A stretch of 26,470 bases of DNA, taken from assembly GCA_021799405.1 (NCBI GenBank), contig JAJZAL010000048.1, forward strand, positions 1-26,470, read 5' to 3'. Shown here one piece after another: positions 18,132 through 26,470 of this stretch. The notes under the pieces were generated by a model. It had not been told where the DNA came from and made no database searches. It saw only the letters and a list, made by a program, of their open reading frames with translations. A program made the translations under genes and the position numbers. Numbering within the stretch: position 1 is the stretch's first letter; every line of letters starts with the position of its first letter. This DNA is from Acidobacteriota bacterium. GTDB lineage: Bacteria > Acidobacteriota > Terriglobia > Terriglobales > Acidobacteriaceae.

Positions 18132-18862
18132 GGCATCGCCTCCGCCGGCTCCGCGCCAACCGGGGATTGGCCGGGTCGCTCCGGCGTGTGTTCGCCAATG
18201 ATGCGGCCGTCACGAAAGGTGATAATCCGATGAGCGAATCGAGCGACTTCTTCCGAGTGGGTCACCACGATAATGGTGATCTGCTGATTTTCGTTGAGTT
18301 CCTGAAAAATCTGCATGATCTCGGCACTGGTGTGCGAGTCGAGCTGCCCGGTCGGCTCGTCGGCCAGCAGAATCTCTGGCTCATTGATCAGCGCGCGAGC
18401 GATGGCAAGGCGTTGCTGCTGCCCGCCGGAAAGCTGGGTCGGAAGACTGGTGGCGCGATCGGCAAGGCCGACAAGCCCCAGGACGTGCATCGCCCGCGCA
18501 TTCGCATCACCGGGATTGTGGCAGTAGAGGAGCGGCAGTTGCACGTTTTCCATCGCGGTCATTCGTGGCAGCAGATTGAACGTCTGAAAGACAAACCCGA
18601 TCTTCCGGTTGCGGATTTCGGCGAGCTGATCCCGGTCGAGACCTTCCACCGGCATCCCGTCAAGCCAGTAGCGGCCAGAGGTCGGACGATCCAGACATCC
18701 GAGAAGATTCATCAGGGTGGATTTCCCGGAGCCTGACTCGCCCATGACGGCAACAAACGAGCCGCGCTCGATGGTCAGCGTGACTCCTTGGAGGGCGTTC
18801 ACCGTGACGTCGCCAAGGCGATAGATTTTCGTCAGATCAACGGTTTCGATGAGCTCCGGCAT
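18128..18862 (-). CDS. MacB/LolD-type ABC transporter ATPase
   Basis: A 244-residue cytoplasmic ATPase that drives the permease encoded next. All motifs are complete: Walker A 'GESGSGKST' (41-49), Q-loop '[18 protein letters not shown]', signature 'LSGGQQQR', Walker B 'ILLADEPTG', D-loop 'LD' and H-switch 'VVTHS'. The '[14 protein letters not shown]' N terminus is typical of the MacB/LolD group. The last 25 residues are a proline- and glutamate-rich tail of no known function. Its ATG is at 18862, eight bases after the membrane-fusion gene stop, with AGGCG upstream. In many bacteria MacB is a single ATPase-permease chain; here the two functions are on separate genes. Confidence 0.95.
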   Translation of the reverse strand: MPELIETVDLTKIYRLGDVTVNALQGVTLTIERGSFVAVMGESGSGKSTLMNLLGCLDRPTSGRYWLDGMPVEGLDRDQLAEIRNRKIGFVFQTFNLLPRMTAMENVQLPLLYCHNPGDANARAMHVLGLVGLADRATSLPTQLSGGQQQRLAIARALINEPEILLADEPTGQLDSHTSAEIMQIFQELNENQQITIIVVTHSEEVARFAHRIITFRDGRIIGEHTPERPGQSPVGAEPAEAMP

Positions 18863-18870
18863 GATGCGCC

Positions 18871-20316
18871 TCAGAATCTTCTCGGCATCGCTGGCCGCGA
18901 AGGTTGCGCTCCGTTGTTTGAATTTCCTTTCGTCGTTGCGCGCACTACAACTTTCTCGCCGGGTTGCAGACCTGCCGAACTGACCGCCGTATATCGCCCG
19001 TCAGAAATACCGAACGACACTGGCACTGCCTTGAGGCGACCGCCTGAAAGCACATAGGCCTGCGCCTGATCCGGCTGCTGCGGTGGCAGGTTGTACTTTT
19101 TCATGAGGGCGGATGACGGCCGAAAACGTAATACGGCGTTGGGAACCTTCAGTGTTTTCTCGACGCGCTGGGTCAGGATGGTGACATTCGCCGTCATGCC
19201 GGGAAATAGGCGCAGGTCAGAATTATCGACCGAAATCACCACATCATAGGTGACGACATTCTGGGTCACGATGGGCGCCTTGCGAATTTCCGCCACAACT
19301 CCCTGGAACGTGGTCTCGGGATAAGAATCAACGACGAAGGTCGCGCGCTGGCCGAGGGCGATTTTCCCGATGTCGGATTCATCCACGTTTGTGTCGACCT
19401 GCATCTTGGTCAGATCCTGGGCGATTTCGAAGATGGTAGGTGGATTGAGCGTAGAAGCCACGGTCTGGCCGACGTCCATGCGCCGGGCCACCACTACTCC
19501 ATCCACCGGCGCCGTAATGCGGGTGCGGTCAAGATTGATCTGCGCCTGACGCAGCGCGGCCTCTGCTTCCCGCTCCTGAGCCTGCGCAGAAGCGACCTGG
19601 CTCTTGCTCACCTCCACCGAGGCGCGCGCGGATTGAACACTCTGTTCCGCGGCCAGGACTTGCGCACGGTCGGCATTGACCTGGGAGGTTGCTGCTTCAT
19701 AATTCGCCTGTGCGGTGTCATAGTCCTGGCGTGACATGATCTGCTCTTTGAAGAGCTGTTGCGCGCGTTCCCATTGTCCACGGGCATTTACCTCGCTCGC
19801 CTGATCCTTGGCGGCAATCGCCTGAGCATTGCGTTGACTGGCGATAGCCGCGCTCTCGTCGGCGCGAGCCTTGGCCAGTTGGGCCTGTGCCGATAGGGTT
19901 GCTGCATGAGCCGAGCGCACCGACGCGTGAGCCTGATCCAACTGAGCCTGAAAGACCTCGGGATCGATCAGAGCAACCAGCTGGCCCTTTTTCACATGGC
20001 TGTTCCAGTCTGCGTAGAGCGCCTTGATGTTGCCGGAAACCTGGCTGCTAACCAGCACTTCGACGACCGCATTGAGATTTCCGGTCGCTGTCACACGCGC
20101 CTGCACGGATCCCTGCTCTACAGGAACAGTCTCAAAAGTGACCGCATTTTGTGCGCTGCTCCGCCAGTAGAGGCCACCAATGACCAAGGCAAGGGCGGCA
20201 CCGGCAACCATGCCCCATCGCAGCCATCTGCGCCGTGGGCGCTTCACAGGTTGGGGCGCCGGGCTGACGCTGGTCAGCCGTGAAGAGGGTCCGACATGTG
20301 AGGGTGCCGTACCCAT
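18871..20316 (-). CDS. HlyD/MacA-family membrane fusion protein (periplasmic adaptor)
   Basis: The first gene of the export operon encodes a periplasmic adaptor that links the MacB-like permease to an outer-membrane channel. It has about 481 residues from ATG 20316, where GGGGGA lies ten bases ahead; a TTG at 20325 would add three. A short Pro/Arg-rich cytoplasmic segment leads into one transmembrane anchor ('MVAGAALALVIGGLYW'). A barrel-lipoyl half precedes a long Ala/Gln-rich coiled-coil hairpin (about 110-265). The second lipoyl half is 'ARRMDVGQTVASTLNPPTIF' in outline, then beta-barrel and membrane-proximal domains with 'LFPGMTANVTILT' and 'LQPGEKVVVRATTKG'. No TolC-like gene is nearby, so an outer-membrane partner must be shared. 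Its promoter region (125 bases) is shared with the divergent P-type ATPase. Confidence 0.93.
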   Translation of the reverse strand: MGTAPSHVGPSSRLTSVSPAPQPVKRPRRRWLRWGMVAGAALALVIGGLYWRSSAQNAVTFETVPVEQGSVQARVTATGNLNAVVEVLVSSQVSGNIKALYADWNSHVKKGQLVALIDPEVFQAQLDQAHASVRSAHAATLSAQAQLAKARADESAAIASQRNAQAIAAKDQASEVNARGQWERAQQLFKEQIMSRQDYDTAQANYEAATSQVNADRAQVLAAEQSVQSARASVEVSKSQVASAQAQEREAEAALRQAQINLDRTRITAPVDGVVVARRMDVGQTVASTLNPPTIFEIAQDLTKMQVDTNVDESDIGKIALGQRATFVVDSYPETTFQGVVAEIRKAPIVTQNVVTYDVVISVDNSDLRLFPGMTANVTILTQRVEKTLKVPNAVLRFRPSSALMKKYNLPPQQPDQAQAYVLSGGRLKAVPVSFGISDGRYTAVSSAGLQPGEKVVVRATTKGNSNNGAQPSRPAMPRRF

Positions 20317-20450
20317 CGGTGACAATCCCCCGATACTCCCATCGTGAAGCTATCCTCGCCTTACGGTTGTGACCACGATCACGTTGCTTCCATTTTTGGC
20401 GACCTATTTCGAGTTTTCTGCGTCATTATGAAGAACCAGAGGGTTGCTGA

Positions 20451-23258
20451 ATGTCTGGGGTCATCCACTTAGATCGCGAACTGCCCCACGAGTCTGCGGC
20501 TACCCAGGTCATGGCCGGCCTGCGGACGGATGCCGATCAGGGGCTGACTGCGGCAGAAGCGGCAAAGCGATGGCACGAATATGGACCCAATGCCCTTCCC
20601 GCCGCAAAGACGCGTCCGGCATGGTTGCGTTTCCTCGGTCATTTCCGTGACGCGCAGGTCTACTTGCTGCTGTTCGCTGCTGGAGTTTCCCTTCTGGTCT
20701 GGGCGATGGAAGGCACCGAGGAACTGCCGCTCGAAGCGATAGCAATTCTTGCCATCGTGCTGTTGAATGCACTTTTCGGATACCTGCAGGAAGAACGCGC
20801 GGGACAGGCGCTGGCAGCATTGCGATCGATGACGCCGGATGAGGCTTCCGTGCTGCGCGACGGCGAGCTGCAGCGCATTGAGGCGCGGCAACTGGTCCCG
20901 GGCGATCTGTTGGTCGTGCGCGAAGGCGACCGGATTGCGGCAGACGCCCGGCTGGTCGAGGTCACTGCATTTCACACGCAGGAAGCCGCACTTACGGGTG
21001 AGAGTGTGCCGGTTCTCAAGACAACGGCGCCGCTCCCCCGGGAAACAGCGGCCGCGGATCGGCACAACATGGTCTTCTCCGGAACGATTGCCGTTTCAGG
21101 CCATGCGCGAGCGGTGGTGACGGCGACCGGGGCACATACAGAATTTGGACGCATTGCGGCCATGCTGCGCGAAACCGGCGAACGGGCCACACCACTGCAG
21201 CAGGAGCTCGACCGGTTGGGGCGGAAGCTGGGTGCGGCAGTCATCATCATTGCGGCGGTAGTAGTCGGCACCATGCTGCTCCTGCAGGGAGTGCATGATG
21301 GCAAACTGGTGATTCGCGCGCTGCTCTTCGGAGTGGCATTAGCCGTGGCAGCCACACCGGAAGGTCTCGCTGCGGTCGTTACTGTTGTGCTGGCCCTCGG
21401 TGTACAACGAATGGCACGGCGCGGAGCCATCATCCGTCATCTGAAAGCGGTGGAAACCCTGGGCGAAGCAACCGTAATTGCATGCGACAAGACCGGAACC
21501 ATGACACTGAACGAGATGAGTGTGCGGCGCGTGGTGACAGCCTCCGGCGAGGCTTTCGCATCCGGGTCCGGCTATGAACCGGACGGAGATTGGACGTTGC
21601 CCCAGGGAGGCGAATTACCCCCAGCCCAGAAGCAAGAGCTGATCACGACGCTGCGCGCCGCTGCTCTCGTGAACAATGCGTCGTTACAGAGAAACGCCCA
21701 AGGCTGGAAGATGCAGGGAGATCCCACGGAGGCTGCGCTCCTGGTGGCAGCCGTGAAGGCGGGCGAGGATTTGACCAGGCTCACCCACGCTTGCCCGCGC
21801 ACCGGCGAAATCCCTTTTTCTTCCGAGCGGAAGCGGATGAGCACGCTGCATCATTGCGTTGGCGATGCGACAGAGTACTTTTCCGCGCCTATTGTCCTGC
21901 TGGCAAAAGGCGCAGCCGATCTGCTGCTGGAGCAATGCACTCACGAAGCCGTCAACGGGCAACTGCGATCCCTGACTCCCGAGCGCAGGCGAGAGTGGCT
22001 GCGCACACAGGAAGAGATGGCCGCGCAGGCGCTGCGTACGCTTGGCATTGCGATGAAACCGTTGTCTGAATCGGAGGCCGCGGGCCCGGAACCCTCTGAG
22101 TTGCTCGAACAGGGCCTGACATTCCTCGGAATGGTTGGCATGATCGATCCGCCCAGACCCGAAGCTCGCGCCGCGGTAGCCACGGCGCGCAGTGCCGGAG
22201 TGAGGACGATCATGATTACAGGAGACCACGCGGCGACGGCGCTGGCCATTGCACGTGATCTCGACATCACGCCGACGGAAGCCATCACGGGAAACCAGAT
22301 CACAGCTATGAGCGATAAAGAACTGGCTGGCGCGCTGCAACAGGTTTCGGTCTTCGCGCGCGTCAATCCAGAACACAAACTCCGCATTGTGCGGGCGCTG
22401 CAGAGTAATGGCGAGATTGTTGCGATGACTGGAGACGGCGTGAATGATGCCCCGGCGCTGAAGGCCGCCGATATTGGAGTCGCCATGGGCATTACCGGCA
22501 CCGATGTGGCAAAAGAGGCAGCCGATCTGGTTCTTACCGACGATAACTTCGCGACAATTGTGGCCGCGATCGAAGAAGGCAGAGGGATCTTCGATAATAT
22601 CCGCAAATTTCTGCGATATCTGCTGGCGACCAATGCCGGTGAAATCCTTACCCTGTTCCTCGCCGTGGCGCTCACCGTCCACGGCACGGGGCACGCTGAC
22701 GGGTTAATGCTTCCGCTGCTGGCGGTTCAGATTCTTTGGATCAATCTCATCACCGACGGCGCACCGGCTCTCGCGCTCGGCCTTGAACCGCCCTCGGGCG
22801 AGGTTATGGCTCGAACTCCTTCTTCTGCCGGGGCAAGGATGATCGACCGCGCCATGATGACCAACATTGCCGCAGTCGCCGCGATCATGGCCGCGGGGAC
22901 GCTTTATGTGTTTTTCACGACCGGCGGAAGCATGGAACTGCGCCGGACCATGGCTTTCACCACCCTGATTCTTTTCCAGCTCTTCAACGCTTTTCAAGCG
23001 CGATCCAGCACGCACAGCGTATTCTCCGGCATCTTTCGGAATACCTGGCTGTGGATCACAATTGGCGCCATGCTGCTGCTGCAGATCCTCGTATTGGACA
23101 TGCCTGCCATAGCCAACGCCTTTGGCGTTGTTCCACTTCCGGCGTCCCTCTGGCTGCGCTCGACTCTGGCAGCAAGCAGTGTGATCTGGGGCATGGAAGT
23201 GGTGAAATGGTGGCGGCGATATTTGTCTAGAAGAAGCGATGCGGTGAACGCGCGCTGA
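20451..23258 (+). CDS. P-type cation-transporting ATPase, P2A (Ca2+-like)
   Basis: A 935-residue inner-membrane ATP-driven cation pump. The order is complete: N-terminal cation-ATPase domain, TM1-2, actuator domain with T182-G-E-S185, TM3-4 with P303-E-G-L-A307, phosphorylated Asp346 in 'CDKTGT', nucleotide domain, hinge 'TGDGVNDAP' from about 660, and TM5-10. Matched to the calcium pump SERCA, the TM5 ligands are Asn728 and Glu731 ('NAGE'). The TM6 ligands are Asn765, Thr768 and Asp769 ('NLITDG'), and the TM4 Glu is Glu304. The TM8 glutamate (SERCA Glu908) has no counterpart in 'FTTLILFQLFNAFQ'. This suits a single Ca2+ or Mn2+ site like PMR1-type pumps. The ATG at 20451 has GAGGG upstream. 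The AI-2E gene follows after 18 bases, likely one operon. Confidence 0.93.
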   Translation: MSGVIHLDRELPHESAATQVMAGLRTDADQGLTAAEAAKRWHEYGPNALPAAKTRPAWLRFLGHFRDAQVYLLLFAAGVSLLVWAMEGTEELPLEAIAILAIVLLNALFGYLQEERAGQALAALRSMTPDEASVLRDGELQRIEARQLVPGDLLVVREGDRIAADARLVEVTAFHTQEAALTGESVPVLKTTAPLPRETAAADRHNMVFSGTIAVSGHARAVVTATGAHTEFGRIAAMLRETGERATPLQQELDRLGRKLGAAVIIIAAVVVGTMLLLQGVHDGKLVIRALLFGVALAVAATPEGLAAVVTVVLALGVQRMARRGAIIRHLKAVETLGEATVIACDKTGTMTLNEMSVRRVVTASGEAFASGSGYEPDGDWTLPQGGELPPAQKQELITTLRAAALVNNASLQRNAQGWKMQGDPTEAALLVAAVKAGEDLTRLTHACPRTGEIPFSSERKRMSTLHHCVGDATEYFSAPIVLLAKGAADLLLEQCTHEAVNGQLRSLTPERRREWLRTQEEMAAQALRTLGIAMKPLSESEAAGPEPSELLEQGLTFLGMVGMIDPPRPEARAAVATARSAGVRTIMITGDHAATALAIARDLDITPTEAITGNQITAMSDKELAGALQQVSVFARVNPEHKLRIVRALQSNGEIVAMTGDGVNDAPALKAADIGVAMGITGTDVAKEAADLVLTDDNFATIVAAIEEGRGIFDNIRKFLRYLLATNAGEILTLFLAVALTVHGTGHADGLMLPLLAVQILWINLITDGAPALALGLEPPSGEVMARTPSSAGARMIDRAMMTNIAAVAAIMAAGTLYVFFTTGGSMELRRTMAFTTLILFQLFNAFQARSSTHSVFSGIFRNTWLWITIGAMLLLQILVLDMPAIANAFGVVPLPASLWLRSTLAASSVIWGMEVVKWWRRYLSRRSDAVNAR

Positions 23259-23276
23259 ACCGGAGCATAATCATCC

Positions 23277-24344
23277 ATGTCCGAAACCGATGCAGGACGG
23301 CAAAAGATGACTTTTAGCTGGAAAACCGTTGCGCTGTTTCTCCTCACGCTGGCAGTTCTACTGCTCTGCATGATGATGTTGCGGGCCTTTCTGGCAGCCA
23401 TTGTCGGAGCCGTAGTGCTGGCGGTTGCAACCCAGGGTCCGTTCCGATGGCTGCGGAGGAAGGTTCGGAATGCGACTGGCGCTGCTACCATCGCATTGTC
23501 CATCACCACCATCAGTGTCATTGTCCCCGGACTTTTTCTGGGAGGCATCGTTGCGCAGTACGCCCTAAACATCAGCAAGATGCTGCGAAACGGCACTGTA
23601 GCAAAGGGCCTTGTAGACGCGGTGGATCATCATCCCTTGCTCGTTTCAATCATGCAGGAAAGTTCCAACTTCCTTGCATGGACTAAAGCTGCGGAGAAGG
23701 CCGGCGCGTTCCTGACATCTCAACTAGTTGCACTGTTAAGTAACTCTGCAGCGGCAGTCACGCAAACGATCATCATGCTGTTTCTGCTTTTCTTTTTGTA
23801 TCGAGACGGTGAAGCTGCATTGGATTTTCTATATAAGCTATTGCCCTTGGAGGGCGCCGAGGCGCGCACCCTGGTAAAAGGAGTGGAAGAGACCATCCGC
23901 GCCACGTTCCTGGGACACTTCGTCGTTGCGGCAATTCAGGGCCTCGTAGCTGGAATCATCTTTGCTGTGCTCGGCGTCGGTGACGCGGCCTTGCTGGGAC
24001 TCCTGACCGCGATTGCCGCCATCATTCCCTATTTTGGCGCATTCGTGGTCTGGCTGCCCGTCGCAGTCTATCTTGGCCTGAATGGCCATTGGATGAAAGC
24101 AATCATTCTTATGGTCATCGGCACGCTGGTCATCAGCACGCTCGACAATTTTCTTTATCCCATTCTGGTGGGCGCTCAATTACGCCAGCACTCGGCCATC
24201 ATTTTTCTCGCGCTCCTCGGCGGAGTGTGGCTCTTCGGGATATCCGGCCTGATCCTCGGCCCGGTCATCTTCTCCATGATGGCTTCTCTGCTGACCATCT
24301 GGCATGCCAGAAACCATGCACCTGAGTTCACCGGGAGCGCGTAA
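23277..24344 (+). CDS. AI-2E family transporter
   Basis: A 355-residue inner-membrane protein of the AI-2E (UPF0118/TqsA/PerM) family. Members range from quorum-signal exporters to Na+/H+ antiporters and fatty-acid or antibiotic transporters, so the substrate is open. About eight hydrophobic helices are visible: two near 19-53, one near 70-90, a large soluble loop with 'KAGAFLTSQL', then 'VTQTIIMLFLLFFLYRDG' near 160-178. The most conserved family stretch follows: 'TAIAAIIPYFGAFVVWLP', 'DNFLYPILVGAQLRQHSAI' and 'GISGLILGPVIF'. The ATG at 23277 is 18 bases after the P-type ATPase stop. Cotranscription suggests membrane ion homeostasis, but that is inference. Confidence 0.9.
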   Translation: MSETDAGRQKMTFSWKTVALFLLTLAVLLLCMMMLRAFLAAIVGAVVLAVATQGPFRWLRRKVRNATGAATIALSITTISVIVPGLFLGGIVAQYALNISKMLRNGTVAKGLVDAVDHHPLLVSIMQESSNFLAWTKAAEKAGAFLTSQLVALLSNSAAAVTQTIIMLFLLFFLYRDGEAALDFLYKLLPLEGAEARTLVKGVEETIRATFLGHFVVAAIQGLVAGIIFAVLGVGDAALLGLLTAIAAIIPYFGAFVVWLPVAVYLGLNGHWMKAIILMVIGTLVISTLDNFLYPILVGAQLRQHSAIIFLALLGGVWLFGISGLILGPVIFSMMASLLTIWHARNHAPEFTGSA

Positions 24345-24470
24345 AACAGCTCTGGCTGGTGCACTTACGTGTTGCGAGTCGTGCGGATCAATCTGTGGAA
24401 TTGCGTCTCATCCTCCCCATTGGATGGCTTCCTTCGACCCATCACAAGGTTCTCCCGATAGGGAGGACCC
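24345..24470. other. Convergent intergenic region, no gene seen
   Basis: These 126 bases lie between the AI-2E gene and the convergent TIG-repeat gene. A short CTCCC-GATA-GGGAG hairpin (24452-24465) is present, but no T tract follows it on either strand. No ORF, repeat or promoter of note is seen. Confidence 0.4.
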
Positions 24471-26470
24471 TCAATGCAAAATCATATTCGTCACATAGAT
24501 GCCCGCTCCCACCTCACCTGTGCTCGCATTTTCCATGCCTGCATTGATGACCAGCCAGTTGCCGCGCAGCCCTTCGCGCTCGACGCCCACGCTGGTAATA
24601 ATCGATCCCGATGGAGCTTCCGGATCGATCGTGAGGCCAGACATGGTGGTGTCGCACACGGTTTCAACGGGTACTGTGGTTGGCCCTTGCGTAACGTAAA
24701 TTCCGTCGACCGGGCCTGTCCTTGCTTTGAAAACAACCTGGTAGGTATCACCACCCTGGCCTGCCACAGCCAGGAACGAAGAGGAGCGCCAGCGAGGCGG
24801 TTCCGGAACAACATCTTCGCCCGAATCCCCGCCGCCTACTCCCGGCGGTCGACCCGAGAAGTTCCAGTAGACAAAGTCAACGAAGTCAACGGTTGTTCTG
24901 GCAACCTCCGTCAGTGTTCCGGTCAGCATGTCATAGACAAAGATGCCCTGATGAACGGGAACCTGTGCGTTGTATCCATTGGGGTACTGCTGCTGGCAAG
25001 TTTGCAGCAAACCCTGCTCCCCTTCTGTCGGACAGATCAAGGTGACGGTTCTCATCTCCGTGCCCCATGCACCCCAAAAGGCAAGGAAGCGTCCATCGAA
25101 AGAAAGTCCTTCGCCCAGACGGTTAAACCGCGCCGAGTCTCCCTCTCCTGGAACCAGATCTCCGATGCCGACGATTGTCTTGAGTGCCGGAGACGGCGAA
25201 AGCGGCGCGGCGTAAATACCACCCAGGGTTGGAGCATCTTCGTTATCCAGTCCGACGAATACGACCGTCCCGCCTTCTGCACTCGGAGGAGCCGTAGAGC
25301 CAAAAACAGTCGTTCCGCCCGCAGGTTGATTGGGAATTAAAGTGTTCGAATTCGCGATGAGCTCTACTGGCGATTTGCCGTCCTGCGTGATCAGATCGCG
25401 ATAGTAGACGCCAGTCTTCCCGATGTCGCCTACCGTATAGTTGCCTTTAAAGACGATAGTGGTGCCATTTGTAATCGCGGGCGATCCCGGGAACTGATCA
25501 AAACGTGTGCCCGGTGCTTCTCCCGGAACCTGCATATAGGAAAAGTCCGCAAGCAAACCGAATAGCCCGATGCCAGTGGAAAGCTGACCCGTCGCATTGG
25601 TATAGACGCCGGCGCTTCCTATGCGGGATTCTGTAAGGTCCGGCAGCGTATAAGACCAGACCGGCTTATGCTGAGCTCTGAAGGCCACTGCCGCAACATT
25701 CTGATCGATGCGCGGAAACGACGGAAACTGGGTGAACGTCGCATAGCTGCCGTTATATAGTGTGTTGTTCGGTTTAGGAACTACGGTCGCGTTATCCGCA
25801 ACCTTTGCCAGTTGTGGAGTTCCTGCGCCGCTGAAATCAAGCGTGTAGATTCCAACTACCGGCCCTGATCCACCTTTGCTTTGGCCTTTGAACACGACAA
25901 CACCATGTTGATTGATGGATGGCTGGTTAAAGCTATTGAAAGTTCGGTCCATTCCCGGGATGAACGATTTATTGTTGGCCGCCGTCCGCCAGTTCACGTT
26001 TGCCCGGCCATGAATGACCAGCGAGACGGCACCGGAATTTCCTCCACCTGGTCCGGGGTTCGTCACCGTCAGCACTAGCTGTCCGCTATCCGCAATGAGA
26101 GCCGCCGGAAGAGCGATTTGAAGTCCTGTGTCTGACACAGCAGTCGGAGTCAGTTGTGTAGTCCCGGCCATGACAGAAGATCCCGGTACGAAGTCTGCGC
26201 CGTACAGCGTAACTGGTATCCCGTCGCCTCCCGCCGTAACACTTAGCGGGGAAACAGAATGCAACACCGGAGCCGGATTCTCCACTGTGAATTCCAGCTT
26301 GTTGGAAGGTCCGCCTCCAGGCGCCGGGCTGATCGCCCGGATTGAAATCACTCCTCCTCTTGGAAAGGCATACTTAGGCACCATCAGGCTCATGTGGCCA
26401 TGATCCGAAGAGGTAGGACGGAGCATAACGTTCCCAAACTCAATCTCTGTCTGGGGCACAAAGTTATTTC
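24471..26470 (-). CDS. TIG-domain surface protein with repeated beta-rich domain (5' end outside window)
   Basis: The gene ends at 24471 and its frame stays open to the right edge of the window, so the N terminus is missing; the GTG at 26459 is internal. More than 660 residues are visible (numbered here from that GTG). Residues about 1-62 are the end of one IPT/TIG immunoglobulin-like domain. Residues about 63-150 are a complete one ('PLSVTAGGDGIPVTLYGADF', 'TGLQIALPAALI', 'LTVTNPGPGGGNSG'). From about 155 to the end there are roughly seven degenerate copies of a unit reading '(S/P)-I-x(3-6)-V-x-F-x-G ... G-I-Y', often followed by 'ADN...VP'. Clear copies begin near 181, 250, 327, 391, 451, 561 and 622. 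This suggests a propeller or other repeated beta fold. It is probably exported or cell-surface; no function is known to me. Confidence 0.75.
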   Translation of the reverse strand, partial: NNFVPQTEIEFGNVMLRPTSSDHGHMSLMVPKYAFPRGGVISIRAISPAPGGGPSNKLEFTVENPAPVLHSVSPLSVTAGGDGIPVTLYGADFVPGSSVMAGTTQLTPTAVSDTGLQIALPAALIADSGQLVLTVTNPGPGGGNSGAVSLVIHGRANVNWRTAANNKSFIPGMDRTFNSFNQPSINQHGVVVFKGQSKGGSGPVVGIYTLDFSGAGTPQLAKVADNATVVPKPNNTLYNGSYATFTQFPSFPRIDQNVAAVAFRAQHKPVWSYTLPDLTESRIGSAGVYTNATGQLSTGIGLFGLLADFSYMQVPGEAPGTRFDQFPGSPAITNGTTIVFKGNYTVGDIGKTGVYYRDLITQDGKSPVELIANSNTLIPNQPAGGTTVFGSTAPPSAEGGTVVFVGLDNEDAPTLGGIYAAPLSPSPALKTIVGIGDLVPGEGDSARFNRLGEGLSFDGRFLAFWGAWGTEMRTVTLICPTEGEQGLLQTCQQQYPNGYNAQVPVHQGIFVYDMLTGTLTEVARTTVDFVDFVYWNFSGRPPGVGGGDSGEDVVPEPPRWRSSSFLAVAGQGGDTYQVVFKARTGPVDGIYVTQGPTTVPVETVCDTTMSGLTIDPEAPSGSIITSVGVEREGLRGNWLVINAGMENASTGEVGAGIYVTNMILH

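Noticed and set aside
24452..24465. CTCCC-GATA-GGGAG hairpin as a terminator
   Set aside because: Five base pairs with no T tract on either strand.

Overview
The window is about 26.5 kb of GC-rich bacterial chromosome. The GroES/GroEL sequences, the CIRCE-controlled groESL operon, the fused hydantoinase/oxoprolinase and the TIG-domain surface protein suit a soil acidobacterium of the Terriglobia type. That placement is inferred from remembered protein similarity, not from a marker-gene search. No rRNA, tRNA, CRISPR array, insertion sequence or phage gene was seen. Most of the window looks like ordinary core and near-core chromosome.

Layout, left to right. The 3' part of a solute-binding protein gene (1-780) is followed by groES and groEL. 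A promoter overlapping a CIRCE operator and a long leader with three hairpins precede groES, and a strong terminator follows groEL. Next come a small Rieske ferredoxin (minus strand), a 58-residue cysteine-rich miniprotein, and a membrane-anchored alpha/beta hydrolase-fold protein that has lost its nucleophile serine. purQ follows and overlaps a PHP-type tyrosine phosphatase (CpsB/YwqE type) by four bases. A pteridine-reductase-like SDR and formate-tetrahydrofolate ligase (fhs) diverge from each other and form a possible one-carbon/folate pair.

The middle holds a candidate pyroglutamate module. A secreted glutaminyl-peptide cyclotransferase converges on a 1206-residue fused HyuA-HyuB protein (5-oxoprolinase or hydantoinase). 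That gene diverges from an MFS permease. Both divergent genes use TTG starts, and two perfect inverted repeats lie between them as likely operators. A membrane PAS-GGDEF diguanylate cyclase and a frameshifted monooxygenase-like gene follow.

On the right are a three-gene MacAB-type export operon on the minus strand (membrane fusion protein, ATPase, permease), a SERCA-like P-type cation ATPase closely followed by an AI-2E family membrane protein, and the 5'-truncated gene of a large TIG-domain protein. The last carries about seven copies of a beta-rich repeat, suggesting a propeller.

The most interesting points are the candidate pyroglutamate cluster with its paired palindromes, a 10-residue insertion in the GroEL intermediate domain, the hydrolase-fold protein with no recognisable catalytic triad, the frameshift in the small monooxygenase gene, and the propeller-like repeat protein. 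I found no clearly new multi-gene defence or mobile system.
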